DNA of 64,000 nt. Origin: Nocardioides sp. WS12 (GTDB lineage Bacteria > Actinomycetota > Actinomycetes > Propionibacteriales > Nocardioidaceae). The stretch spans positions 2,542,001 through 2,606,000 of the forward strand of contig NZ_CP053928.1 in the NCBI RefSeq assembly GCF_014108865.1, written 5' to 3'. A model generated the notes under the pieces. The model saw only the letters and a program-made list of their open reading frames with translations, had not been told where the DNA came from and ran no database searches. Below, piece by piece: positions 36,831 to 44,644 of the stretch (within the stretch, counting starts at the first letter, position 1; the number at the start of each line of letters is the position of its first letter). A program made the position numbers and the translations under genes.

Positions 36831-38558
36831 GGAGACGACAACCGTCGGCGTGCGCAGGAGCGACTCGCGGTGCCGGCCCGCTCCGGCCACCGGACACACC
36901 CATTCGCCGACGACGTCCACGAGCCGGATGCCGGGCGCCTCGAGCCAGCGCAGGATGCGCTCGGACTCCTCAGCCGTCGCGGCAGGTGCCGGGCCGATGC
37001 TCGGCACCACTGTCTCTGCGGAGGCCCGGAGGCCGGCGACGTAGGCGAGGGCGTCGCCACCGGTCGGAATCACGCCGGCGGCGGCCAGTCGGCCGTGTCG
37101 TACGACGTGCACCGACCAGCGACCGTCGTCGTCGCGCCGTGCGGCGACGACCTCGGGACAGCCCGTCAGCGCGGTCAGTCGTTGCGATCGCGCCGCACCG
37201 CGGATGAAGTCGGCCAGGCGGTCGCGATGGTGCGCGGCTTCCTCGAAACGTTCCTGGTCGGCGAGGGCCGTCATCTTCGCCTGCACCAGGTCGACGACGT
37301 CGTCGGGGCGACGCAACAGCGTGTCGCGCAACTGGCGTACGACGGCGGCGTACGTCTGCGCGTCCGTACTCCCGTCGCAGGGCGCCAGGCACCGCGCCAT
37401 CTCGGCGAGGACGCAGGCCGATCGCGAGGGCTGCACGCCGAAGCGGTCGTTGCACTGCCGGATGGGGAACACCTCGTGCAGGGCCGCGAGCGCGCTCTCG
37501 GCTGACGCCTTCGAGGAGAACGGGCCGATGTAGTCGGCGTCGTCGTCCAGCACCCGCTTGACCAGGGACAGTCGCGGCCACGGCTCGCGGGTGAGCTTGA
37601 GATAGGTGACCTTCTCCGGAAAGCGGGAGCGTCTGTTGTAGCGCGGCTTGTGTTCGGCGATCAGTCGCAGTTCGCGGACCTCGGCCTCGAGCGGGGTCGC
37701 GCACTCGACTCCGGTCACGGAGGTGGCGATCTGCACCATCTCGCCGATCCGGGTCCGTTTCTCCGACGCCGTGAAGTACGACCGCACCCGGCGCCGCAGG
37801 TCCTTCGACGTACCGACGTAGAGCACGTGCTCCTGTGCGTCGCGAAAGAGGTAGACACCGGGGGCGTGGGGGAGTCGGTCGGCGAGGTGCCGCTTGCGTC
37901 GCGCAGCCGGCGCAACCTTCGAGGAGTAGCCCTGCAGTTCCTCCAGGGTGTGCACGCCGAGGCCACCGAGTCGTTCCATCAGTCCGTGGAGTACGTCGAC
38001 CGTCGCTCGCGCGTCCTCGAGGGCCCGGTGGTTCGGGGTGGTCCCGGCCCGGAAGACCCGGGCGAGCGAGGACAGCTTGTGGTTGGGCGCCTCGTCGCGG
38101 GTGACGACGTGGCGCGCGAGCTTGACGGTGTCGAGCACCTCGAAGTCGGGCCAGACGAGGTCCTGCTCGCGGCAGAAGTGCTTGAGGAATCCGACGTCGA
38201 AGCGGGCGTTGTGCGCGACCAGGACGGAGCCGCCGGCGAACTCGAGGAAGGCGGGCAGTGCCGAGGTGATCCGCGGTGCGTCGGCGACCATCCGGTTGGT
38301 GATGCCGGTGAGGACGGCGATGAACGCCGGAATGGCGGCGTCGGGATTGACCAGTGTCTGGAACTCGCCCAGCACCTCGCCGCCGCGCACCTTGACCGCA
38401 CCGATCTCGGTGATCCGGTCCCCGTCACCCACCGAACCGCCGGTGGTCTCCAGGTCGACGACGCAGAAGGTGACGTCGCGAAGGGGCTGCCCGAGTTCGT
38501 CGAACGAACGCTGCGCCTCCCACCGGCTCTGCGGTGAGGTGGTGGCGCTGACGGTCAT
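36828..38558 (-). CDS. DEDD exonuclease fused to a UvrC-like GIY-YIG nuclease
   Basis: 576-aa two-part nuclease. N-terminal third: DnaQ-type 3'-5' exonuclease with FCVVDLETTGGS, LVAHNARFDVGFL and HRALEDARATVDVL, which carry the DEDD metal ligands. From about residue 220: UvrC N-terminal GIY-YIG endonuclease (APGVYLFRDAQEHVLYVGTS, NRRSRFPEKVTYLKLT), a UvrC-like Cys-rich stretch (CNDRFGVQPSRSACVLAEMARC) and a UVR-like helix (LADQERFEEAAHHRDRL). It lacks the UvrC C-terminal helix-hairpin-helix. This is the actinobacterial Cho-like family, probably a DNA repair accessory. Leaderless ATG. Confidence 0.9.
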   Translation of the reverse strand: MTVSATTSPQSRWEAQRSFDELGQPLRDVTFCVVDLETTGGSVGDGDRITEIGAVKVRGGEVLGEFQTLVNPDAAIPAFIAVLTGITNRMVADAPRITSALPAFLEFAGGSVLVAHNARFDVGFLKHFCREQDLVWPDFEVLDTVKLARHVVTRDEAPNHKLSSLARVFRAGTTPNHRALEDARATVDVLHGLMERLGGLGVHTLEELQGYSSKVAPAARRKRHLADRLPHAPGVYLFRDAQEHVLYVGTSKDLRRRVRSYFTASEKRTRIGEMVQIATSVTGVECATPLEAEVRELRLIAEHKPRYNRRSRFPEKVTYLKLTREPWPRLSLVKRVLDDDADYIGPFSSKASAESALAALHEVFPIRQCNDRFGVQPSRSACVLAEMARCLAPCDGSTDAQTYAAVVRQLRDTLLRRPDDVVDLVQAKMTALADQERFEEAAHHRDRLADFIRGAARSQRLTALTGCPEVVAARRDDDGRWSVHVVRHGRLAAAGVIPTGGDALAYVAGLRASAETVVPSIGPAPAATAEESERILRWLEAPGIRLVDVVGEWVCPVAGAGRHRESLLRTPTVVVS

Positions 38559-38564
38559 GACCTC

Positions 38565-38570
38565 ACGGTA
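38565..38570 (-). promoter_or_regulatory. Leaderless -10 element of the exonuclease/UvrC-like gene
   Basis: TACCGT on the minus strand, six bases before the ATG at 38558. Confidence 0.6.
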
Positions 38571-38591
38571 GGCAGGACCTCCGACACGTCG

Positions 38592-39956
38592 TCACTCCCG
38601 CGCCGGTACAGCCTCAGGTTCGGGATCGCTGAGGAACATCCGGGTGACGAGGAAGGTGGCAGCGACGACGAGAGCGAGCAGCACCAGGAGCGCGGGCACG
38701 TCCCGGAACGCCTGGATGAACGCGTTGTTGTCCCAGTGGGACCCGAACGTCAGCGTCGGACGATTGAGGATGCCGCCCAGGCCGAAGGCGGTGAGTTGCA
38801 CCCCGATGACCGCGGTCATCGCGAGCCGGAGCCGTGGCCCGGCCTGCACGGCGGCCAGGACGAGCGAAGGGGTCGCACACGCCAGGAACTCCAGTCCGTG
38901 GCGGTAGCCGTAGATGCCGTCGCCCCCGTGGAAGGGCGCGGCCCAGCCCTGGAACAGCGTGTAGGCGACGCCGCTGAGGAACATCGCGCGACACCAGAGG
39001 GGCTGCGACTTCCAGGTCCGGATGAGCAAGGGGACGAGGAGCAGTACGAGGGGCGTCCAGACCAGGATCCCCCGGTCGCCGGCGATCCAGAGCGCGGCCT
39101 CGTTGCGCAGCAGGTCCACGGGGGAGGTGTTGAAGTCGTAGTCCGAGCCCGTCGTCCGGGAGACGTAGTTGCTCGGCGCGTAACCCCCGGAAGGAATCCA
39201 CTTGCCGTACAGCCAGTGGGACCAGAGGCTTGCTCCAGCCACCATCACCGCACCCAGGGCGCCGACCCGTACGGCGATCGCCGGCTTGCGCTGGAACCAG
39301 GCGCAGGCCAGGGCAATGGCGGCGGCGATCACCACCGTGTGCAGGCGGCCCCAGGTCGCCACGCCGCCGAAGGCGCCGACCAGGAGCCATCGTTCGCGCG
39401 ACGCGGCGTAGGCCATGCCGCTGATCCCCAGGACGGTGAGCGTGTGGGTCCACAGGCCGTCCGCGGCGACCGACCACACCGGGGTGGCGAAGGCGAACAC
39501 GACTGCTGCGACGGTGGCTGATCTTCGACTGGTCAGGCGGAGGAGCGCGCCCCACATGAGCAGGACGCTCGCGGCGGTGATCAACGCCGCCGTGACCGCA
39601 CCCGGCGCGCTGCTGTAGTCGTCGGCCGAGGTCCCGCTGTCGGTCACCAGCTCGCGAACGGCATACGCCGGCACGCTCACGGCGATGACGCCCGGTGAGC
39701 GCGCAATCACGCGGTGACCGTCATGGGTGGTCGTGAAGACCGTGGCCTTCGTCCGGTTGATCTGCTCGACGTCGACGCCGTCGATCCACGGCTCGCCGGT
39801 GGAGGCGATCCGCCAGGCACCGATGTTCGCGGACAGGACGTCGATGTGGACTCTGCTGTAGCCCGCTGTCGCGACGTACAGGGTCGCGGCGACCAGGAAG
39901 AGGGCGACCCCGATCTGCCACGAGGGTCGGTTCGGCTGCTGCTGGTTCTCGGGCAC
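38592..39956 (-). CDS. Polytopic membrane protein, possible GT-C-type transferase
   Basis: 454-aa protein with about eleven hydrophobic helices. After the first helix comes a long loop (residues about 30-85) with RVHIDVLSANIGAWRIAS, which could hold the catalytic acid of a GT-C fold, then APGAVTAALITAASVLLMWGA and further helices; a loop with GYAPSNYVSRTTGSDYDF lies centrally. No family was recognised with certainty. The GTG at 39956 (protein starting VPENQQQPNRP) is preferred over a much longer reading that would run into the promoter region; GAGAAT lies six bases upstream. Confidence 0.6.
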   Translation of the reverse strand: MPENQQQPNRPSWQIGVALFLVAATLYVATAGYSRVHIDVLSANIGAWRIASTGEPWIDGVDVEQINRTKATVFTTTHDGHRVIARSPGVIAVSVPAYAVRELVTDSGTSADDYSSAPGAVTAALITAASVLLMWGALLRLTSRRSATVAAVVFAFATPVWSVAADGLWTHTLTVLGISGMAYAASRERWLLVGAFGGVATWGRLHTVVIAAAIALACAWFQRKPAIAVRVGALGAVMVAGASLWSHWLYGKWIPSGGYAPSNYVSRTTGSDYDFNTSPVDLLRNEAALWIAGDRGILVWTPLVLLLVPLLIRTWKSQPLWCRAMFLSGVAYTLFQGWAAPFHGGDGIYGYRHGLEFLACATPSLVLAAVQAGPRLRLAMTAVIGVQLTAFGLGGILNRPTLTFGSHWDNNAFIQAFRDVPALLVLLALVVAATFLVTRMFLSDPEPEAVPARE

Positions 39957-39962
39957 GCAGGG

Positions 39963-39968
39963 ATTCTC
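39963..39968 (-). promoter_or_regulatory. Leaderless -10-like element of the 454-aa membrane protein
   Basis: GAGAAT on the minus strand, six bases before the GTG at 39956. Confidence 0.4.
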
Positions 39969-40040
39969 GCAGTGCGGCGTGCGCCGTCGGCGCTCTTTGT
40001 GGGACCCGAAGTGTCGGACCTCCCTGCCACCCTCCCAAAC

Positions 40041-40247
40041 ATGACAACGAGGATCGATTGCGACACGTGCGTGGTGCGCGGGCTCGCGTGCCACGACTGC
40101 GTGATCACGGTGCTGCTCGGGCCGCCGCCCGAGTTGCTCATCGACGACGACGAACTGCGCGCCCTGGACGTGCTTGCCGAGGGCGGGCTGGTGCCGCCGC
40201 TGCGGTTGGTGCTCCCCGTCGACGGCCCCCACGTCGAGTCGGCCTGA
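40041..40247 (+). CDS. Small cysteine-rich hypothetical protein
   Basis: 68-aa protein with four Cys in two CxxC pairs near the N-terminus (CDTC and CHDC within MTTRIDCDTCVVRGLACHDC), which could form a small zinc knuckle, and a hydrophobic-acidic C-terminal half (VITVLLGPPPELLIDDDELRALD). No family name is known to me. The ATG is preceded seven bases upstream by CACCCT, a weak -10. It sits upstream of the c-di-AMP riboswitch on the same strand but is not in the same transcript if the promoter at 40369 is used. Confidence 0.6.
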   Translation: MTTRIDCDTCVVRGLACHDCVITVLLGPPPELLIDDDELRALDVLAEGGLVPPLRLVLPVDGPHVESA

Positions 40248-40280
40248 CGCCGTGGACCGGCGCGGTGCGCGGGGGACGCG

Positions 40281-40307
40281 TGTGACGGTTGTGGCAGGTG
40301 TGATGTG
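40281..40307 (+). promoter_or_regulatory. Three 9-bp direct repeats upstream of the riboswitch promoter
   Basis: TGTGACGGT, TGTGGCAGG and TGTGATGTG follow each other at exact 9-bp spacing, about 62-88 bp upstream of the -10. The reverse complement shows TCACA-type units like those reported for MtrA direct-repeat sites. A 7-bp inverted repeat (ACGCGTG at 40276, CACGCGT at 40313) frames them. Confidence 0.4.
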
Positions 40308-40368
40308 CACCTCACGCGTTGCGTCCCCAACACGCCAGCAGGGGTTTGGCGTCCCCGCGCACCCCGAT

Positions 40369-40374
40369 TAGGCT
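40369..40374 (+). promoter_or_regulatory. Candidate -10 element for the riboswitch-led operon
   Basis: TAGGCT; transcription would start near 40381, just before the riboswitch. TTTGGC at 40345-40350 is a possible weak -35. Confidence 0.5.
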
Positions 40375-40380
40375 GCCACC

Positions 40381-40594
40381 TCAGGTGTTCGAGGAAGTGG
40401 GTCGACCGACCCGCGCGAACGCCGCGTTGAATCCGGAGCCGCGTGCGGCTCTGGAACCGGGGAACCAACCACATCTGGGGTGAATCCCGCACGAGGTGCG
40501 ACCTCGACAATCCCGACCGGATTGCTGAGGACGCGAGGAGTGCGGGTAGGGCAAGTCGTGCCCGAATCCGTCAGCTCACCCGGTAGGCGTACGA
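40381..40594 (+). ncRNA. ydaO: c-di-AMP riboswitch (ydaO-yuaA type)
   Basis: Conserved landmarks of the ydaO aptamer appear in the right order: GGGGAACCAACC (40459-40470), GGGGTGAATCC (40477-40487), then CCCGAATCCGTCAGCTCACC beginning at 40561 and GGTAGGCG after it. A closing stem can be drawn between ACGCC (40419-40423) and GGCGT (40586-40590). c-di-AMP binding to this class usually turns downstream gene expression off. It lies in the leader of an NlpC/P60 cell-wall hydrolase, the usual partner in actinobacteria. The 5' end is approximate. It accounts for most of the 368-bp gap 40248-40615. Confidence 0.93.
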
Positions 40595-40615
40595 CACGAA
40601 GGGGACCGCCAGCTC

Positions 40616-41605
40616 GTGCTGAACGGCCGTAACCGCACCACCGCTGCGCTCGCTGCGCTCGCACTCACCGGAACCCTTGCTCTCTCTGTGAGCACCCCCG
40701 CCCAGGCGGAGCCCGACATCGACACCGTGCGTGATCGTGTCGAGAAGTTGCTGCACCAGGCCGAGCAGGCCTCGGAGCGCTACAACGATGCCAAGCTCGA
40801 GCTCACCGAACTCAGCCGCGAACTGGACTCCCTCAAGGCCGACCAGTCCCGTCAGGGCGACGCGCTGGACGGCGTTCGCTCCGATGTGCGCGACTCGATC
40901 ATCCAGCGCTACCAGACCGGCGGCCTCGGCCCCACCGGTGAGCTGCTGTCCTCCGACTCCGAGGCCTTCCTCGACGAGCTCTCGACGTTGTCGACGATCA
41001 CCGGCCTCCAGGACGGGCTGCTGTCGGACTACGACAACGAGCTCGAGGCCTACTCGATCCGCGAGAGCCAGACGGCCAAGCGCCGCAACGACATCGCCGA
41101 CCTCAAGTCCGAGTTGGCCGCCGAGAAGAAGTCCGCCGACTCCAAGCTGGCCAAGGCCGAGTCGCTGCTCTCCCGCCTCGAGGAAGAGGAGCGCGCGCAG
41201 ATCCTGTCCCGCGACGGTGGCGTCCGCGCCCCGGCTGCGTCGTCGATCCCCGCCTCGGGCCGGGCCGCGGTTGCGATCAAGTACGCCCTCGCCCAGGTCG
41301 GCGACTCCTACGTCTACGGTGCCGCCGGCCCCAACGCCTGGGACTGCTCGGGCCTGATGATGGTTGCGTGGGGCCAGGCCGGCGTCGGCCTGCCGCACTC
41401 CTCGCGAGCCCAGGCCGGTTCCGGCGCACGGGTGTCGAAGAGCGACCTGAAGCCCGGCGACCTCGTCTTCTACTACAGCCCGATCAGCCACGTCGGCATG
41501 TACATCGGCAACGGCATGATCGTGCACGCGGCCAACCCCGGCGCGGGCGTCAAGGTCTCCAGCGTCGACGAGATGCCCTACTCCGGAGCCGTTCGTCCTG
41601 GCTGA
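40616..41605 (+). CDS. NlpC/P60 peptidoglycan endopeptidase (RipA-like)
   Basis: 329-aa secreted cell-wall hydrolase. Signal peptide about residues 1-31 (ending TPAQA); long coiled-coil region about 35-200 (EKLLHQAEQASERYNDAKLE, LKSELAAEKKSADSKLAKAE); C-terminal NlpC/P60 domain with catalytic Cys in WDCSGLMMVAWGQAG, His in SPISHVGMYIG and the third polar/His residue in MIVHAANP. The coiled coil may keep the enzyme inactive until bound by a partner such as FtsX, as in PcsB/RipC relatives. The GTG at 40616 follows GAAGGGG at about 11 nt. Expression is governed by the c-di-AMP riboswitch. Confidence 0.92.
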   Translation: MLNGRNRTTAALAALALTGTLALSVSTPAQAEPDIDTVRDRVEKLLHQAEQASERYNDAKLELTELSRELDSLKADQSRQGDALDGVRSDVRDSIIQRYQTGGLGPTGELLSSDSEAFLDELSTLSTITGLQDGLLSDYDNELEAYSIRESQTAKRRNDIADLKSELAAEKKSADSKLAKAESLLSRLEEEERAQILSRDGGVRAPAASSIPASGRAAVAIKYALAQVGDSYVYGAAGPNAWDCSGLMMVAWGQAGVGLPHSSRAQAGSGARVSKSDLKPGDLVFYYSPISHVGMYIGNGMIVHAANPGAGVKVSSVDEMPYSGAVRPG

Positions 41606-41617
41606 CCGGGTGACCGG

Positions 41618-42841
41618 ATGACCGGGAGGAAGCGCCGGGCTCTCCCGGCGGTCCTCCTTGTCGTTGCCCTGGCAACGGTGGGCTGTTCGCCGGACGAGTA
41701 CGTCGCCCCGCCACCGGCGCAGGGCAGCGAGGTCGCCGATCCGGCGACCGCGGCGAACACGCTGGCGTCCCTGCAGGACGCCGTCGTGGCCGGTGATGCT
41801 GCGGCCGCCGGAGACCTGGCGACCGACGACGCACGTCCGCTCCTCGAGTCCCTCGCCGCCAACGCGCAGGCGATCGACCTCACCGACGTCACCTTCCGCT
41901 ACGTCACCGAGACCGGGCGCACGTCCGGGACCGACGGGTGGGACGGACTGGTCGCCGTGACCTGGCGGATCGAGGGCTTCGACGAGGCCTCGGCCCGGGC
42001 GGAGATCCCGCTGTCCTTCGCCGACGGGGGCCGCCAGATCGCCGCCATTGGTGACCAGAGCGGTCGTCTGCCCGTGTGGCTCACCGGACCGGTGACGGTC
42101 GAGCGGGTCCCGGGCGGGCTCGTGCTCGTGTCCGACAGCACGTCGGGCGCACCGGCCGACCGGACGTCGTACGCCCGATGGGTGCGGAAGGCCGTGGCGG
42201 AGGCTCGTGCCGTCGTGGGCGGCCGGACGGGTCTCGTCGTGGAGGTTCCACGTGACGCCGCTGCCCTGCACCGGGCATTGGGGGCAGATCCGGGCTCCTA
42301 CGGTTCGATTGCCGCTGTCACCGCACCGGTGGACGGGTCACGAGTCACCGGCAGTCCGATCCACGTCTTCGTCAACCCTGCCGTCTACGACGACCTCGAT
42401 CCCGTTGCCGCCCAGGTCGTGATGACCCACGAGGCCGTGCACGCCCTCACCGGGGCGGTGCTCGCCCGGAACGTGCCGCTCTGGCTGGTGGAGGGCTTCG
42501 CCGACTACGTCGCGCTGCGCGATGTCGGGCTGCCGCTGTCGAAGACGGCCGGTCAGATCCGCGCGCAGGTGCGCAAGAACGGCGTACCGAAGGCACTGCC
42601 TGAGGACGCTGAGTTCAATCCTGCCGGAACCCACCTCGGCGCGGTGTACGAAGCGGCGTGGCAGGTGACGGTCACCCTCGCCGAGCGCCGTGGCGAGCGG
42701 GCCCTGGTCGACTTCTACCGAGCGATGCTGGCAGGCAAGAAGATCGCCCCGACGTTGCGCGCGGCCTTCGACTGGTCGGTTGCCGACCTCACCACGGCCT
42801 GGCAGGCACAGTTGGCCGCATTGGCGGGCGTGCCAGAGTAG
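41618..42841 (+). CDS. Lipoprotein with gluzincin (HExxH...E) metallopeptidase-like domain
   Basis: 407-aa predicted lipoprotein (lipobox ATVGC near residue 23). The first part, about residues 40-180, resembles a secreted NTF2/scaffold-like region. The second half holds MTHEAVHALTGAV followed by LWLVEGFADYVALRD, the HExxH plus downstream Glu pattern of the MA-clan gluzincins. The C-terminus has LVDFYRAMLAGKKIAPTLRAAF, as in peptidase MA-like domains. The substrate is unknown. It begins 12 bp after the NlpC/P60 stop and belongs to the same operon. Confidence 0.75.
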   Translation: MTGRKRRALPAVLLVVALATVGCSPDEYVAPPPAQGSEVADPATAANTLASLQDAVVAGDAAAAGDLATDDARPLLESLAANAQAIDLTDVTFRYVTETGRTSGTDGWDGLVAVTWRIEGFDEASARAEIPLSFADGGRQIAAIGDQSGRLPVWLTGPVTVERVPGGLVLVSDSTSGAPADRTSYARWVRKAVAEARAVVGGRTGLVVEVPRDAAALHRALGADPGSYGSIAAVTAPVDGSRVTGSPIHVFVNPAVYDDLDPVAAQVVMTHEAVHALTGAVLARNVPLWLVEGFADYVALRDVGLPLSKTAGQIRAQVRKNGVPKALPEDAEFNPAGTHLGAVYEAAWQVTVTLAERRGERALVDFYRAMLAGKKIAPTLRAAFDWSVADLTTAWQAQLAALAGVPE

Positions 42842-42845
42842 GGCC

Positions 42846-44102
42846 GTGGATCCACGCCCTGCTGCCGATCGGGTGGCGCTCGGCACTGCCCTCCTCGGTG
42901 TAGCTGCCTTCCTGCTGATCGCTGCCCAACGAGTGCCCTGGGAGCCCGTCCCCGGCGGAATGCCCTCACCGGTGGCGGCTTCATCGGTGTTCTCGCCCGA
43001 GCAGATCGCGCGCGCCGAGAACTTTGCGATGTGGGGCCGGGTCTGGAGTTGGTCCTCGCTGGTCGTGTCGCTCGCCGTCGCGGCCTGGTTCGGCTTCAGC
43101 CGGCGGGGGCGCCTCTGGGCCGACCGGATGCCGGGCTGGTGGTGGGTGCGCGTCGTGCTGGTCGTCGGGGCGCTGGCCCTCATCGGCCGGTTGGTCACCC
43201 TGCCCTTCGGGATCGCACTGCGTCGGCTCCGCCTCGACGAGGGGCTCGCGGCCGGCACCTGGTCCGCGTGGGCGCTGGACCTCGCGAAGGGTGAACTGGT
43301 CACCATCATCTCGACGTCGATCGCGCTGATCGCGCTGGTCGGTTGCGCGCGCCGCTGGCCGCGCATGTGGCCGGCCATCGGGGGAGTGCTCGCAGCGGCG
43401 TTGGTCGTCGCGGGATCGTTCGTCTACCCGCTGGTCGTGGAGCCGCTGTTCAACCAGTTCGACTCGCTGCCCGATGGTGCGCTGCGTACGGAGATCCTGG
43501 CGCTCGCGGACAAGGAGGGCGTCGACGTCGACGACGTGCTCGTCGCCGATGCGTCACGTCGTACGACGACGCTCAACGCGTACGTGTCTGGGTTCGGGCA
43601 CACGCGCCGCGTTGTCCTGTACGACACCCTCGTCGAGGACACGCCCCAGGGCGAGACGTTGTCCGTCGTTGCCCATGAGCTCGCCCATGCGAAGTACGAC
43701 GACGTGATGACTGGAACGCTGCTGGGCGCCGCGGGCGCGTTGGTGGGTGTCGGCCTGTTGGGGCTGCTGTTGCCGCGGCGGCGCCTGGTCGGAGAAGCCG
43801 CAGGCCCACCGGACGTCGTACCGTCCGGAATCGCGATGAACGCGGTTCCGACGATCCTCGCGCTGGCCGCACTGGCGACGGTGCTCGCTGCACCGCTGCA
43901 GAACGGCATCAGCCGCAAGCTCGAGACCCGGGCAGACCAAACGGCGCTGGAGGTGACGCTCGCCCCGCAGGCGTTCGTCGACCTCCAGCGCCGTCTGGCA
44001 CTGCGGTCCCATGCCGACCCCACACCTCCGGCATGGTCACAATGGTGGTTCGGTTCCCATCCCACCGTGCTGGAACGCATCGGTCTGGGCCGGGAGTACT
44101 AG
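42846..44102 (+). CDS. M48-family membrane metalloprotease (Ste24-like)
   Basis: 418-aa integral membrane protease of the M48A/CAAX prenyl protease 1 type. Four to five hydrophobic helices precede the catalytic HELAHAKYDDVMTGT (zinc His-His and catalytic Glu), and the third ligand is the Glu in KLETRADQTALEV. FNQFDSLPDG and VSGFGHTRRVVLYDTLV are typical Ste24 elements. In bacteria such proteases act in membrane protein quality control. The GTG at 42846 lies 4 bp after the lipoprotein stop. Final gene of the riboswitch-led operon, convergent with the pilin genes. Confidence 0.9.
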   Translation: MDPRPAADRVALGTALLGVAAFLLIAAQRVPWEPVPGGMPSPVAASSVFSPEQIARAENFAMWGRVWSWSSLVVSLAVAAWFGFSRRGRLWADRMPGWWWVRVVLVVGALALIGRLVTLPFGIALRRLRLDEGLAAGTWSAWALDLAKGELVTIISTSIALIALVGCARRWPRMWPAIGGVLAAALVVAGSFVYPLVVEPLFNQFDSLPDGALRTEILALADKEGVDVDDVLVADASRRTTTLNAYVSGFGHTRRVVLYDTLVEDTPQGETLSVVAHELAHAKYDDVMTGTLLGAAGALVGVGLLGLLLPRRRLVGEAAGPPDVVPSGIAMNAVPTILALAALATVLAAPLQNGISRKLETRADQTALEVTLAPQAFVDLQRRLALRSHADPTPPAWSQWWFGSHPTVLERIGLGREY

Positions 44103-44112
44103 CGAGTCTGGC

Positions 44113-44271
44113 TCACCAGTTGCTGTCGTTCGTCAACGTGAACAAGCCGAAGACGCTGTCACCGAGAAGGATGACCACGCCGATGATGACACCGGCGATC
44201 AACGCAACCAGGAGCGCGTACTCGACCGCTGTTGCACCGCGGTCAGAGCGACGAGCGACTGGTGTTGCCAC
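44113..44271 (-). CDS. Flp-type pilin 2
   Basis: 52-aa Flp/Fap mini-pilin. After a short basic leader the class III pilin pattern G-A-T-A-V-E-Y appears (DRGATAVEYALLVALIAGV), with the processing Gly before the hydrophobic helix and the conserved Glu-Tyr pair. The helix continues through VIIGVVILLGDSVFGLF. The GTG at 44271 is preferred to an ATG at 44295 because AGGGGGA precedes it at good spacing. It lies about 80 bp after the first pilin gene, with a strong hairpin between. Confidence 0.85.
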   Translation of the reverse strand: MATPVARRSDRGATAVEYALLVALIAGVIIGVVILLGDSVFGLFTLTNDSNW

Positions 44272-44299
44272 GATTTCCCCCTGGTTGTCGAACAAAGTC

Positions 44300-44335
44300 G
44301 AACGGCCGCGTCACCGCAAGGTGACGCGGCCGTTC
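44300..44335 (-). terminator. Perfect hairpin between the two pilin genes
   Basis: A 16-bp perfect stem (44300-44315 with 44320-44335) around a 4-base loop. On the minus strand it is followed by GACTTTGTT, a poor U-tract. It probably attenuates transcription between pilin 1 and pilin 2, or protects the 3' end of the pilin 1 message. Confidence 0.65.
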
Positions 44336-44353
44336 AAAGGCTGTCCCTGAAGA

Positions 44354-44533
44354 TCAGAGGCTGCTGTTGACGTCGGTGAAAGCACCCTTGATCTTGCCGC
44401 CGAGGGTGAAGACGACACCGACGATGACGGCGGCGATCAGGGCGACGAGCAGGCCGTACTCGACGGCGGTGGCGCCACGCTCGTCCATCTTGGCGAGGCG
44501 GGCGTTGATGAGGATGCTGAGGTACTGGACCAT
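44354..44533 (-). CDS. Flp-type pilin 1
   Basis: 59-aa Flp pilin, too short for the usual ORF cut-off. It begins MVQYLSILINARLAKMDERG and continues ATAVEYGLLVALIAAVIVG, the classic Flp processing site (Gly before ATAVEY) and hydrophobic stem, ending KGAFTDVNSSL. The ATG at 44533 has AGGGAGAA six bases upstream, a very strong ribosome site that fits an abundant structural protein. Likely the major pilin. An inverted repeat lies about 112-127 bp upstream. Confidence 0.92.
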   Translation of the reverse strand: MVQYLSILINARLAKMDERGATAVEYGLLVALIAAVIVGVVFTLGGKIKGAFTDVNSSL

Positions 44534-44644
44534 GGGGTTCTCCCTTGAACTTTTTGCTTCGGTGTCCCCGGGGAGTGTTCCCCGATGAAGAGAACTCTGC
44601 CCGAGTTCAGCGGGCCACGGATCGGGAGTTCGTCTTGTCGCTCC

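Noticed and set aside
40299..40316. CRP-type site TGTGA...TCAC upstream of the riboswitch
   Set aside because: The spacing between the half-sites is eight bases rather than the six of a CRP site; the 9-bp direct repeat explanation fits better.
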